From Rostrohypoxylon terebratum (taxonomy: Eukaryota; Ascomycota; Sordariomycetes; Xylariales; Hypoxylaceae), in contig MU385857.1 in assembly GCA_022497145.1 (NCBI GenBank), forward strand, positions 1-64,000: 64,000 bases of DNA, read 5' to 3'. A model generated the notes under the pieces. It was given only the letters and a program-made list of their open reading frames with translations. It did no database searches and had not been told where the DNA came from. The position numbers and the translations under genes are program-made. Position 1 is the first letter of the stretch, and every line of letters begins with the position of its first letter. Shown here piece by piece: positions 1 through 12,331 of this stretch.

Positions 1-1147
1 GTTGGAGACAGTTCGTGTATATACTGTTTCAGATACAATTCAAGATTGTACCTTCCAGTGTACTGAATACAGGCATATGATGCCTGCATTCAACATATAC
101 GAATACAAGGCGCTTCATTAGGGTATATACGGTACCAAGCTCAATTCCCTCATTTGATATTACAACTTTCTATCATGCGCATTCGGATAAGGGGGTACAT
201 AGGTACTTAAAGGCAGGTCTGAATAGCCTCATGGGATTCCTCTATAAACGGGACAGGATCCCTCATTTCCTAATGTATTTAGTTTGAGCTTCGACAGTAG
301 TCAACTTAAGTTTATAGCCACTCTTTGAAAATACTATACCGTAGACCCCAATCGGATCTACTGACGATTACCTATTCCACCTCGTTGTTACCTTCGAATC
401 AAAACCCTTAAGTGTTAGATAGTTACAAGACTATTCTCATTTAACAGTCACAGGTATGATATATATATTGAGTCTATTAACAGTGGTGAACAAATAGAAA
501 CGCGAAAGGTGATGCTACTCCGGGGGATAGAATGCGGGATTCCCCACGGGGAAAAAAAAATAACGTAGTAGTTGTTCCACCTGTTATCCCCTATGGCACC
601 AGATGCCTTTATTTATGCAAGTAGGATATATAGATGTACTGTATTACTACATATTCGCTGTCGCATTTAGCCAAACCAAGTAAAATCGAAACCCTGAAGA
701 CGCTACATTTTTAGTGAACTTAAGGGCAAAACAGACTGCAAATTTAGCGGGATTCATGCGCTGTAGAGACCACCATATCTTCTTATACAAATATTCATGT
801 CTAATCGGATAGCTGTACATGACTAATATATATCCTTTAGTACATAAGCTTAAATGATCCGGCGAGATACCTCATTGGTGCAGTGAATGCAGCTAGCCTG
901 ATATATAGTAGTATCTACTACCTAGTACTTGTAAAAGTGGGCCACAATTAGATGCCCCACCAAACGCGTATTAAGTCGCGTCTTCGCGTCCGTGATTTAC
1001 ATGGTAATTAACATTAACAGCCTTTAATTGTGTTCAACAGCTATTTTAACTATTTTAGTACAAAGTGTTTCTCAATAACGGGGTCAATATCGTCTCTTGT
1101 ATTTGAGGTATATCGATTCAAACATTCTTCAATTGGTCCTCTAAAGG
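1..1147. other. Intergenic, upstream of CTF18
   Basis: AT-rich sequence with many stops in every frame. I see no gene, tRNA or element here. The last few hundred bases must hold the CTF18 promoter, but I could not identify a specific motif. Confidence 0.6.
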
Positions 1148-4100
1148 ATGATCCCGCCTTCGTCTCCAGTGGTATATCCGGCCAGCTCTTCCCCGGTGGG
1201 AGCGGCCAAACGCGCAAAGCCCCATCCCGATCCTCACCCTCGACCTCGTGCGAAAGGCGGTTTTCTCATCGACGACGATTCCGACGACGAAGATGTTCTG
1301 CAAGAGCCTGCCACCAAGAGGCGGATGCTCAGCAGTCCCAGCGACCATGCAATCGCCGAGTACACCGAGCCATCTTCACCTCCTCCACTATCACTTTCAA
1401 ACCCTGGACTAAAGGAAGTCAAATCTTCGTTGCTCAACCCCGCCTCACAGCCAAAGGTTGACGAGAGTGGGAGCCAACCCTCCGTGACAAGCTCACTTCT
1501 CACCTCTGGCAACGCATCATCTATTTTCGATCGGTTTGCTTCTCGCCAAGTACAAAGCAATCTGAAGGTCACGACTTGTTCAGGGAAGACGATTAACATC
1601 AAACAACGAAAAGCGGGCACCGGCGTATCCTACGAGCAGATGGTTGCCTCTCGGTCAAGGACGAAGGAAGGCCGAGCAAAGAAGAGTTATTACGGCATCG
1701 ACATTCACGAATTGATACAAACCACTACCAAGGAACTCGCCGCCAGCAAATCTTCGATGTCGAACCCTATCCCCGTTCCCGATGAACCGATGCCCTCCGT
1801 GGAACCAGCCAGGAAGCCGAAGAAGTCATTACTGTGGACTGAGAAATACCGTGCTAGAAATTTTATGGATTTAGTTGGTGACGACCTTACGAATCGACAA
1901 GTTCTGCGGTGGTTGAAAAGATGGGACCCGCTTGTATTTCCGGGTGCAGCGAAATCGAGGCCTGCTATAAGACGGCCTGGCGTGAAGGCGGAGGCCGAGG
2001 AGGAAAAGCCGCATCGAAAGATATTAATGCTTACGGGTCCCCCTGGGCTAGGAAAGACTACGCTTGCCCACGTCTGCGCGAAGCAGGCAGGTTATGAGGT
2101 GATGGAGATCAACGCCAGCGACGACCGTAGTCGAGACGTCGTGAAGAACCGGATCCGTACGAGTCTGGGTACGGAAAACGTCAAAACGGTGCAACAACAT
2201 AAACCACAGGACGGGAAACAGCAGAAGGTTGCACGACCCGTGTGCGTGATAGTCGACGAAGTTGATGGTGTTGTGACAGGTTCCGGCGCCTCCGGAGAAG
2301 GCGGGTTCATAAAAGCTCTTATAGACTTGATTACAACGGGAGAGAAGAATGCCTCGGGGCAAGAGACAGCCACACAACATCCTAGTCGTCGGAAAAGGAA
2401 AGGCGACGATTTTCGTCAGATGCGTCCGCTCATTCTTATCTGTAACGATGTCTACCACCCATCTCTGAGGCCTTTGCGTCAGTCGAATTTGGCGGAGGTT
2501 ATCCACGTTGGCAAACCTACTATTGATGCTGTTGTCACTCGTTTGAAGACCGTTTTTGAGAAAGAGGGCATTCCCTGCGAAAAAGACGCCGCGCGGAAGA
2601 TATGTGAGGCAGCTTGGGGTATGAGCGGCGGCATTGACGCCAAAAAGGGCGCTGAGAGCACGGCTGAAGGAGATCTACGAGGCGTTATGGTTGTTGGCGA
2701 ATGGGTTGCGGGCCGTATTAGGTCTGCGTCTCTTCAAGGACCACTTTGTTTAACACGACAGTGGGTTGAGCGTAATGTTGTCCATGATCTGTCCCACGGT
2801 GGCGGCGGAGCAAGAGGTGTAGGACGGGGTAGCGTGAAAGACATTGTTACCCGTGTCTTCCAAGACGGAGCCGGATTCCCTAAGAGTAATGTGCTCATTG
2901 CGGCTCCGATATCGAAATACCGTAATGAGCAACCAATAGCTCAGCTCGGATTCTCAGAGCAACAAAAGAAATACGGCATGGAGCGCCTCAGAGAGATGAT
3001 CGAGACAAGCGGCGATGTGGACAGGGTCATGACAGATGTATTCCTGGACTACCCTAACCACGAGTTCAACGACGACTCGTTTTTGAGCAAGCCGGATAGT
3101 GCTTATGAGTGGATGCACTTCCACGATACCTGTTCATCTAGGTTATTTGGGAGCCAAGACTGGGAATTGGCGCCGTACCTCTGTCAGCCTATCCTTGCGT
3201 GCCATCACCTCTTTTCGGCTCCCATCCGGCGTGCCAATCTAGGTTATGAGCGAAAGTGGGGTGACGCCGACGAGGCACCGCCGCTTCCGTTCTCAGGTAT
3301 AAGAGCCGACTTCCTCGCGCGCGAGGCCGAAAAAGAGAATCGTGCCGTGCTTCAAGCAATGCAGGCTCAGCTACCACCCACCTTGATGCGCTCTTTCCGT
3401 AGTGCCGAAGATATCGCGACAGATTTCCTCCCGTACCTGATCCGCCTAGTATCTCCGGACGTGAAACCTGTCGTTGTCGGGGGCAGCGGGGATCAAAAAG
3501 GTACGGCAAGCGTGCGGAAGGACACCGAGAAGGCTATGGTGAAAAGGGCTGCGGAGACGCTGGCAGAAGTTGGCATCGAGCTTCAAAGAGGGAAAATCGA
3601 GAGCGAGTCCCCGTTCAGCAGGGGGCCGCAGTGGGTATACCGTATGGAACCGTAAGTAACCGTTTCCTAAAATTCAAAATATAGGACTTATCACTAACCA
3701 TTCACAGCGATCTCGATAACCTAGCTACGTTCGAAACTTCGGCAGCTGTCATGCACGGCACACAAGCCCCGACGCGTTACGCCGTCAGACAGGTGCTCGA
3801 CCAAGAGCTACAGAAAACGAAGCTAGAGCGCGAGAAGTTGGCACGACAAGCACGGTTCACGGGTGGCAACCCTCATGCAGCATCGCTTGGGGAAATCCTC
3901 TTGGTCTTTAATGACAAGGAGAATAAGGCTTCGAAAACAGCCGAGCTGCCTATCCTAGGAGTGAAGAAAGACTTCTTCGGACGTGTGATCCAGAACACGG
4001 ACGCTCGCGCCCTGAAGGAAACAGATGGCAATGGTAGACCTAAGAGCAAATCCGGGGATGGATCTCTTGGAAAGGGCGAGACAAAGATATGGGTTACGTT

Positions 4101-4167
4101 CCACGAAGGCTTAAATAACGCCGTGCGCAAACCTATCTCACTAGATGAGCTGCTTAGAGGATTGTAA
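1148..4167 (+). CDS. CTF18: Chromosome transmission fidelity protein 18 (alternative clamp loader large subunit)
   Basis: Two exons, 1148-3651 and 3708-4167, give 987 residues. The 56 nt intron starts gtaagt, has a cactaac branch point and ends ttcacag. The AAA+ core is visible: Walker A GPPGLGKTTLA near residues 296-306, Walker B VIVDEVDG, sensor-1-like ICND, and an upstream clamp-loader segment LLWTEKYRARNFMDLVGDD. The N-terminal ~220 residues are low complexity, as usual. The C-terminal exon ends in WVTFHEGLNNAVRKPI, which resembles the conserved tail by which Ctf18 binds Dcc1-Ctf8. Known role of the family: with Rfc2-5, Dcc1 and Ctf8 it loads PCNA in the nucleus for sister-chromatid cohesion and the replication checkpoint. 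The gene runs tail-to-tail into the HIT gene, with about 280 bp between stops. RFC1 and Elg1 are the alternatives, but the C-terminal tail favours Ctf18. Confidence 0.93.
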
Positions 4168-4447
4168 TGATGGCTAACGTATAGGTTCCTCGGGTTTTTA
4201 ATGCACTATCAAGGCCGGTGCATAATTGGAGGCGTTCGAGATGTAGGGCAATAGCATTGCGTTTATCAGTGAGATCTACCTAGACAGCATCTTTCATGAC
4301 ATCCTTATACTCCGAATATGTTTCGATGAGGATGACGATGTATCAATGTCGCCAAATGTGTAAAGTTAGATACCCCTACATGAGCCACAATCGTACATCA
4401 AAGTACACAATACACTGAAAAGGGGGCGGGTACACTCATCAATGTCA

Positions 4448-5346
4448 TCATTGTTCAGATCCCTCTTCCATCTGCTCCAAAACGCCCCTAAATAAGGTGG
4501 CCTCGGCCTCCATCTCCTCAGTCGTCCGCGCGTGCCGCTCTGAGTCCTCGATACGATCGAATTCGCCGCCGGGTTCAGAGCGGGCCCCAAGTTGCGACCG
4601 GAGTTTCTTCAGCTCCCGATCCCACCTTTTGTCGTTAGTATACGTCATCGGCTTAAGCCCTTAAGCCCCCCCCCTCCTCAAAAGCCTGGTATTGAGAGAA
4701 ATGGGCAAAGAAAGTTCAGTAAAGAACAAGACTTACAAGGCACCACCGACATTACCCTCCTCCGCGGCCATCTGCTCGTAGATTCGATCCCCGGACCCGG
4801 GCCCTTCTTTCGCAGTAGCGCCGCGGATGCGTGGGATGACGTGGACGTGTAGATGCGGCACCGTCTGCCCGGCTTCAACGCCATCCTGGATCGCGACGTT
4901 GAAGGAGCCCGCCTCGGGAGACCCTACGGCGTCAGATGATGCATCTGGAGCTGAGAAGTAGTGTCGCGCGAGCATGCGTTGCACCCGCTGTACCGCCTGG
5001 AACAGATCCGTCAGCTCCACGGCCGCGAGGTCCGTCAGACGCTTGTGCGGCTGCCGCGGACAGATCAGGACGTGGCCGGGGAGAAGCGGTTTCAGGTTGA
5101 CGAGGGCGAAGGAGTGGGGTGTTGTGAGGAAGACCTGCGGTTGGTGGTTAGTCTTAGTACTCAATTAGTACTCAAGTGGCGGGCTGATAGTTGTGGCACA
5201 GCTCCCACTCTCGTATCTGATTCATGTGTCCTCATCTGATTTTAAAACCCTGATGAATCGACATCGATCTCGTCTTGTTCTTGACTCACCTGAGACGTAA
5301 CCTCGAATGGCCCGAAGAAGATGGGTCCTGCTGGCCGCGAACTCAT
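4448..5346 (-). CDS. HNT2: HIT-family bis(5'-adenosyl)-triphosphatase (FHIT/HNT2 type)
   Basis: Three exons, 5346-5290, 5134-4737 and 4625-4448, give 210 residues. The first exon encodes MSSRPAGPIFFGPFEVTSQ. The second holds the HIT domain with the catalytic histidine triad in QTVPHLHVHVIPR. The third was joined because its intron has gtaagt, a tatactaac branch point and acaaaag, and because the product then ends in an acidic EEMEAEA helix typical of fungal homologues. The enzyme cleaves Ap3A-like dinucleoside polyphosphates, probably in the cytosol. The length fits the family, whose C-terminus is longer in filamentous fungi than in human FHIT. All splice junctions preserve frame. Confidence 0.9.
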
Positions 5347-6738
5347 ATTCCGACTCTGGATGGCACTTGTGAGAATGAGATTAGATATCTTTGAACGACC
5401 TTTGCAAAACATATTCTTGATGAATTATCTAGATGATGTGATGTGCATCTCATTTTATAAGATCGCACTGGTCAGTGTTTACATGCGACTTTAGGGTATT
5501 TCAATTCCAAAGATATCCAAGATATGCGTCTAAAACAAATTTGAAATTGTTATAGCGGAGTTGAACGCTGATGACAATTATGACGTCGTCAATCGGATTC
5601 AAAGTTTTTGTTTTGTGCCTTCCTCATTTTGTCAAATCCTCTTTCCATCTTCGTCACGGACTTTAAATTAACTTTCTTGTCTTAGTAAATCTTTCATCTG
5701 AAGTCATTTTAAGCTATCTTCCTTGGGACTATTTCGACGACTTTTGGGTTGCTTTCTTTTCACAATAGGCATAATAGGCACAATAGGGGTGCATTCCAAG
5801 GTCTTCGGTGCCCCCACTTGGGGTAGTGGGGGCAGTTCGGCATTCAAGATCCTTGGGACTCCTTGGCTCAGAAGATCCATGGATGAGAAATCTTGATGTC
5901 GTCCAAAGTCCAAGTGTTGGCGACCACAGGCGAAGATTACTCGGAAGTATCAGACGTTATCCATACTACGCCGTCGCATGGTGAAGAGACTGTTGAAAGG
6001 TCACACCGCCGGACAAGACATTGCGGTCTAGACAGCAAGGGAGACTCGTGAAGCACTAATACAGCTCAGGCATCACTGCTCGAGCAGAACTTTGCGAAAC
6101 ATCCTAACGTTCGATTTTATATCACTTTCTTACGGGACATATTGATATAGGACCTAGGTAGTGTCTTGAATTGTTTGCGCAACTTCGATTGGCTAATGAT
6201 AGCCAGGAACCGCCAACTATCTCGGTTCCTATTCACTGCCTATCTAGGGAGCCAACTAATACCTAGATCTCCGCGGCCGACCCAGGAACATATTAGTTAC
6301 TAAAAGTTAGGGTAACGTTTTCAGTCGCGGAACGGCGCCCTGCAATGACAAGACACTAGGCCTTATAACGGCAGGCGAAGGAGCGCGAACAAAGAAGCGG
6401 TGTTAGTGTCGACTTTTCGTGAAAGTCGTAGAAACTATTATGTAAAAATAACCTACTTGTTGGTCCCTATCGTGCTATTACAAGGTTCCGTCCTAGCGTA
6501 GCATTTACGCTCGTTATTTTCCCCAGATTTTTCGCCATAGAAAAGAAACTATTAAAGCCCTTTCAGCCGCTCTAAAATTTTTGAGATTTTTCTAACGTAC
6601 CTACCTAGCTAGTAGAAAAATCTTCATACTATATAGCAACCCTTATAGCATTTCCAAAAATCTGACGTTAGGAGTGACTGAAACTCTCCAGTCGCTCCGT
6701 CCTCGTACAAACCACATAGCTAACCGCGAAGGTCTTCT
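5347..6738. other. Intergenic 1.4 kb
   Basis: A 69-codon minus-strand ORF (5704-5913) has no recognisable domain and no supporting exon. A small cataatagg/cacaatagg direct repeat lies near 5765-5790, and a CCTAGGT copy of the dispersed motif lies near 6152. Otherwise I see nothing supported. Confidence 0.5.
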
Positions 6739-8249
6739 ATGACCCTCGCGCCACAGCAAAATGCAGATGACAGCTGCCTCATAAATCAAACTGTCCCGGC
6801 GGCGGCTCCAGTGCAGCCGCCGGAGCAACTTGACGAAAAGAGTCAACTTAACTCAAACCCCCAAAACAGTGGTGAAGAACATGCAAGCCAGGTGGGACAT
6901 TCGCATCCTGTCGCAAATCTTCCCGCGCAGCTCTCGTACGAAACGGAAGATGAGGAGGAGGAGGAGGGTGACTTCCCGGAAGGCGGGCTGAGAGCCTGGC
7001 TCGTCGTCTTTGGGTCCTTCTGCTCCATGGTATCGGTGTACGGTATCATCAACATTGCTGCCGTCTTCGAATCATACTTCTCGACAAATCAGCTCCGTGG
7101 CTACAGTTCTTCGTCCATTGGTTGGATCTTCAGCGTGTACCTATTCATCGTGTTCTTCTTCGGAATCCAGGTTGGACCAATCTTCGACCGCTATGGACCT
7201 AGATATTTAATCGCCATTGGTAGTGTGATGTGTGTTGCGAGCCAGATGCTGCTAGGGTTGTGTGAGGGTGAGTAAATCGTTGCTTTTTCTCTCGTCTTGT
7301 GCGGGAGCTTGGCTAATTCCGAAATCTAGAATATTACCAAATCCTCCTCACATACTCCGTGCTCGGCGGTCTAGGCGGCGCCCTCATCAACGTGCCTGCT
7401 TACGGCGTGATCGCGCATTTCTTTAAAAAGCGACGCGGTCTCGCAACCGGTATCGCCGCAACCTCCGGTTCCGTTGGTGGTGTCGCCTTCCCGCTGTTCC
7501 TGCAAGCCGTGATCCCGAAGCTCGGGTTCGCCTGGGCGACGCGGCTCATCGGCTTCATGCTGCTCTTTCTAGCGCTGATAGCCAATTTGCTAATACGTTC
7601 ACGTTTACCCCCGAGTCCTCATCCCGTGCGCGTAATGCCGGACTGGGCGCTCTTCAAGGACCTCAAGTTCACGCTCTGCTGTGCGGGAGTCTGGTTTATG
7701 GAATGGGGTATCTTTACGCCGCTCACGTACATCGTTTCGTATGCCAGTGCCCATGGCCAGGACTCGCAGGATGCGTATACGCTTCTAGCGTTACTGAGCG
7801 CAGGTTCATTCTTTGGACGTTTCTTACCTGGATTCTGGGCAGACCGGTTCGGTCGTTTCAATGTGATCACGCTGACGAACGCACTCTGCGTCATCACGGT
7901 TCTCGCCTTTTGGCTGCCGGCAGGCGGGTCACGACCCATGCTCATTGTATTCGCACTAACATTTGGCTTTGCCTCTGGCAGCAATCTGGGCTTATACCCT
8001 GTGTGCATCGGCCAGTTGTGTGAAGCTAGAGAGTATGGCCGCTTCTTCGCAACCGCAATGATGGTTGCCAGCTTCGGTACTTTGTCTAGTCTGCCCATTG
8101 CTGGTGCGCTGTTGGGTCTTGGAAGTGATGCGGAGCAGGGATGGCTAGCAGTCATCCTGTTCGCGGCCCTATCGTATGCTATTGCTATGAGCTGCTTCCT
8201 TGGAGCGAGGGTACTAGCTGTTAGCTGGGGCGTGGGAAAAGTGTATTGA
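6739..8249 (+). CDS. MFS transporter, monocarboxylate (MCT/Mch)-like
   Basis: Two exons, 6739-7267 and 7330-8249, give 482 residues. The 62 nt intron (gtgagt...atctag) sits between helices 3 and 4. The first ~75 residues are hydrophilic and end in an acidic run (EDEEEEEGDFPEGG). They are followed by GGLRAWLVVFGSFCS, the usual entry to helix 1 in fungal MCT-like proteins. The RRGLATGIAATSGSVGG segment before helix 5 is also typical. About twelve hydrophobic segments can be counted, so the protein should be a plasma-membrane or vacuolar carrier. Substrates in this family range from monocarboxylates to riboflavin (Mch5) and pathway metabolites, and I cannot choose among them. The neighbouring MFS gene is a different subfamily, so this is not a tandem duplication. 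Confidence 0.87.
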
Positions 8250-8697
8250 ATGATTACGTCTAAATGATGATGTGGTTTTCAAGTAGGGTGATATGTAGGC
8301 GGGAAGGAGCTGAAAACGGCTGGACATACCTAGTAAATGGTTGGAAGGTTGGAGGATGCTGGTAACGAGGGAATAGTAGTATAAAACAGATATATATGAG
8401 AAAATTGTTTTAGATGCGCGTTAATCTAACCTATATATATTGGTAAAAATTGTTCACCATTGTGTTGTAAACACGAGGTCATATTTGACCACTGTATTCA
8501 CATGCTGAACGCCCTCTAGAAAACGCCCAATGTTACACCAGAGCCTACATACATACGCCCACAACTGAAAGTGCGGCATATTGCCGCTAGCATTGATCAA
8601 CCAAAGTATATCATAGTATACATATGTATTATTAATATCTCTCACAAGGAGTTTGTGAAATGTGATATGCTAAGTATCACGTCTTCACACATCGATT
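8250..8697. other. Intergenic between convergent MFS genes
   Basis: AT-rich 3' flanking sequence shared by two converging genes. No gene or element is recognised. Confidence 0.5.
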
Positions 8698-10702
8698 TTA
8701 TATACCCATGACTTCATCAGATGTAATATCTGCAGCTTGAGTATCACTTGGGGCGTGAGACGGTATTGCGATATGACCCTCCTCCTTGAGATACACTAAA
8801 TAGAGATTAGTTGATAAATATTGGCCGTTTGATGTGTTCGAGGATTAAAACTTACGGTAAGGTCTCACGAAGAAACTTCCGAGCACAACCGCACCAAAGA
8901 GAGAAGCTAGTAGGACGAAGAAAGCCTGCGGGAATGTTTCGACCGTCGCAGCGTATACTCCATTGAAAAGAGCAGGAGCGAAGATTCGCCCAAGCGCATG
9001 AAGCAGGCCGATAGCCCCTAATAGAGAGCCCACACGCTCGGCTGGGACGTGTTTTGTGAGTGAACTTTGAATGGTAGCACTTGCCAGGCCACCAAACGCC
9101 GTTGCCAGACCACACAGAATAAATAATTCGTCTCGACGAACGAAAATGTAGCCGAAACTCCCTAATGCGTCACTGAAAAGGGCGATCCTTATAATCCATA
9201 CGTCAAGATTGTCGGCGCCAGAGTTTGTTTCGACCACGCTCGCCCCTCCGCTCTCACATCTTTGGCGACGTAGCGGCCGGACGCGGAACACGTAGTTGAT
9301 GATCGGGAGAATGCAAAGAAGAATAAGAACGCGTACCATGCTCACGGCAGATACGAAGCGAGAAGCTTGCAAGGTTCCCCAGTTGAACATATACTCGGAG
9401 TAGAGCACGATGACGATACTCGCGCCCATGGAAGAGGATAAAGTCACTGCATCTATGAGCGCCAGGAGAACTAGATTTCGTCGTAGGCGACCATTCTCTC
9501 GGCCACTTGGGACGAGCATCTTAAGGGGCGCGAATGGATTGGCGCTTAAAACTGCGGGTAGCCAAGTTCCCATGTGCGCATCCAAATACGAGGCAACCCG
9601 CGGCCCAACAAAATTTCCGAATGAAGACGGAATTCCTGACCTTAGCTGCGAAGCTGTAGCTTCGTTTTGGGCTCGATACTTCTCCCTCGCAGCCATTTGG
9701 CGTTTCCCGGATATCGACTCCGGCAAGAAGAACCAGAAGAATAATATGACAAAGCCATGGCAGCCCAAAACAACGTAAAAGATCGACACCAATGAACCGG
9801 TCCATTCCACAAAGTATCCGGCGAGGAGAGGTCCAAATGCCAAACCTGTGAATAAACACGCGTGAAGATAGCCAATGTGTACTCCACGTTTGGAAGGCGG
9901 AGCGCAGTCGCTCGTATACGAATGTCCCAGTATGCTGCCTGCTGTAAAGGAACCTGTGATACCATCAAAAAAGGCGCCTAGGATCAGCCAGTGGTAGCTA
10001 ACTGTGTCGGGGAATTTTGCAGCTAAAATGGTGATGACTTCATTCACTAGACCGCCGCACGAGGCCATTACCATAAGGCGTTTTCGGCCATATCGGTCGG
10101 ATAAGGATCCTAGCTTCGGCGCCGTAAGAGCGCTAAGAGATCCCGTGAGAGCACTGATTACGAGCGTAAAAGTAGCGACATTCTTCTGGACTCGGGGGTC
10201 ATTGCATTGCGGATTGTCACCGCCCATGACAATCGGCAAGAATGTGAAATCTGGGTCGAGCACCTGGCGCTCTGTGAAATACTTGCGACATATTAAATCG
10301 ACAATCCTGGTGTTGTTAGCGACTTAGCGACGTTGACGCCACCGATGCAGGGATGCTGCTGCTGCACGACTTACAGGTTCAGCTTCGGTACAATGACGCC
10401 ACCGAATGCAAGAGTGAACAAAAAGTATGGTCCGAGAAGCCAGTAAACCTGACCCTTAAGTTAGGATGAAAGCTCTAAAGCTTCGTAGATAATTGTATGC
10501 GACGTACCGAAGGTCTCCGATACCACGGGAGGCCGATGAAATCTTCGTAACCTATCCAGCTCTCCTGTCTCTGTCTAGTGCTCGCGCCGACCAGCGGACT
10601 TGTTTCCGTCGTTTCTGCTACTCCTTCCCGTCGCTCTTCTTCTTCATTTATGAACACGATCTCCCTGATACTTGTCTGAGAGTTTGGTGCATCGGTGGCC
10701 AT
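8698..10702 (-). CDS. MFS transporter, DHA1/TetA-like drug:H+ antiporter type
   Basis: Four exons, 10702-10508, 10448-10375, 10306-8856 and 8795-8698, give 605 residues in one closed frame. Exon 1 encodes a hydrophilic N-terminus ending in GLPWYRRPS. Exon 2 (74 nt) encodes helix 1 and continues into PKLNLIVDLICRKYF. MFS motif A is GSLSDRYGRKR in the loop between helices 2 and 3. A hydrophilic central loop follows PESISGK. The small last exon adds a polar tail ending DEVMGI. Intron signals are canonical, and the last intron has a ctaatc branch. Relatives include fungal TetA/MFSD14-like proteins. The substrate cannot be told from sequence. Expected location is the plasma membrane or an organelle membrane. 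Confidence 0.87.
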
Positions 10703-11251
10703 TTTGACTACGCGCCCCTTGCCGACCGTAACCGACTTCCAACTGTAGCCGGATGTCGTGAATGTCCGGATATAGTATCCGCCTTCGATATATGAAGGTG
10801 TGTTTTAGTTATGTAGGTATGTTATCATTTATGTATATGCCGGATATTGCGGATCGTCTGTATAACTAGTAGGGAGTAGTAATATGGTCTTGTCCGAAGG
10901 ATCCCCAGATTCCAGAATCCTTATCTTCTGACCCGCTACGCTACATATAAGGCTTGAGTGGCTGGCTGAAGAGGGTTAACGGCAAGGCATCACCCCTACC
11001 ATCAGGAACTCAGTAGGTGACCTCAACAAGTTATGTGAGGACAGGGAGAGAAGATAAAGACATTTGTTTCATGCCTTAAAACCCTGATTGTAATAATTTG
11101 GGATGTCATTGGTCTGCCTGAGTCAATGATGTGTACGGAAGACGCCAATGAAAGCTTGAATTGCTCGAGTTCAAATTGCCCGCGTCCGAAGTGTAACTGG
11201 CGCTAGTAGTAGAGCTGGACTTTGAAAGGGAACGATGTGAAAGCTGTTATG

Positions 11252-11272
11252 TAGGACCTAGGACCTAGGTAC
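11252..11272. repeat. Dispersed CCTAGG repeat copy
   Basis: Three overlapping CCTAGG-type units. The same short motif recurs across the window's non-coding DNA (see 49259-49305, 52591-52610, 52795-52817, 57666-57690, 63552-63580). Confidence 0.7.
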
Positions 11273-11278
11273 GTGTGG

Positions 11279-11319
11279 GAATGTGTGAGTGTGAGTGGGA
11301 GTGGGAGTGGGAATGTGGG
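11279..11319. repeat. GTGGGA/GTGTGA simple sequence repeat
   Basis: Imperfect tandem hexanucleotide array, directly beside a dispersed CCTAGG copy. Confidence 0.7.
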
Positions 11320-12331
11320 CGCGAGAGGCGCGAGGGAATTCCGTCCCATTGGTATTGGGTGGACCCGATTTGTGCTACCGATGTGTTTAGTGCCTGCCTT
11401 ATTGTTGGATGTGCTACAAGTCGACTACACACGTGTATCGAGTCATTTAGCCGGTGTCACACGTGAATAGTAAGGTTATTTTGGTACCTCTCAAGTACCC
11501 CAGGTACCCCAAGGCGAGCGGAATTGGATATCGGAATGTCCGTGGAGCGACACAGGGAAGGTCCCCTACTATGTGCACATCTAAGGTACCAAATTCCAAC
11601 CCACCAACCCCAGTCGATCTAATCAGGTTAATCTTGTTCCTGATAATTGATGATTACCAATCCGATCTCTTCGTCCAATAATTCTGGTTCTTGGATTATT
11701 CCCAACTTTCTCTCTAACTACGTGCCCGACCCAGCTTTCACCAAGTCGACACCGATACTAGACATTGGACATGAATGTGCTGCATGAAAATTGTCAGGAT
11801 GACAAGATAAGGCATCGTGTAGTACATAGTACATATATACCTGGTACTAGGTACCTAGCTTGTTGCAATCGTCGCCAACACATCGATGACGCATCGTTCC
11901 GTGGGATTATGCACTGGCTACCTAGTCTGGGGTGCAACATTGCCTGTCAGCCTGTAACCCCAAGGGTTGTTTATGTGTTGATCGGACATCTACAGAGTTC
12001 CTCCCCGGCCGTCGGCAAGTTTTTAATTCCGGCATATCATCACGTAATTAATAATATAGTACTAGTAGATGGATATATTTGTGCGTATACCCAAGACAAT
12101 AGAGTCGTCAATTCAATCATATACCGTGCCTGTCCATTTCATATTTTCCCGTCCGACCGTCTAAATGTACAAGACATATCTTCTGCCAAGACACAAAATA
12201 CTTAGATAAAAAAGATCTACATAGATGTATGCAAACAATACGATGACTACCTGACACCGGAGTAGTGTTTGAACTGTACCAACCACTAAATAGCATGTAT
12301 TTGAAACATGTGATACCTGTAGTATTGCTCT

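Larger units (their letters stand above)
10703..12331. other. Intergenic 1.6 kb with dispersed and simple repeats
   Basis: No supported gene. It holds a TAGGACCTAGGACCTAGGTAC copy of the dispersed repeat at 11252-11272 and a GTGGGA-type simple repeat just after it. Short ORFs here lack domains and look random. Confidence 0.5.

Noticed and set aside
1030..1461. 143-codon ORF overlapping the CTF18 start
   Set aside because: Different frame from CTF18, Arg/Ser-rich translation without a domain; a shadow of the coding strand.
5704..5913. 69-codon minus-strand ORF
   Set aside because: No recognisable domain, no partner exon, and a repeat (aataggc) inside it.
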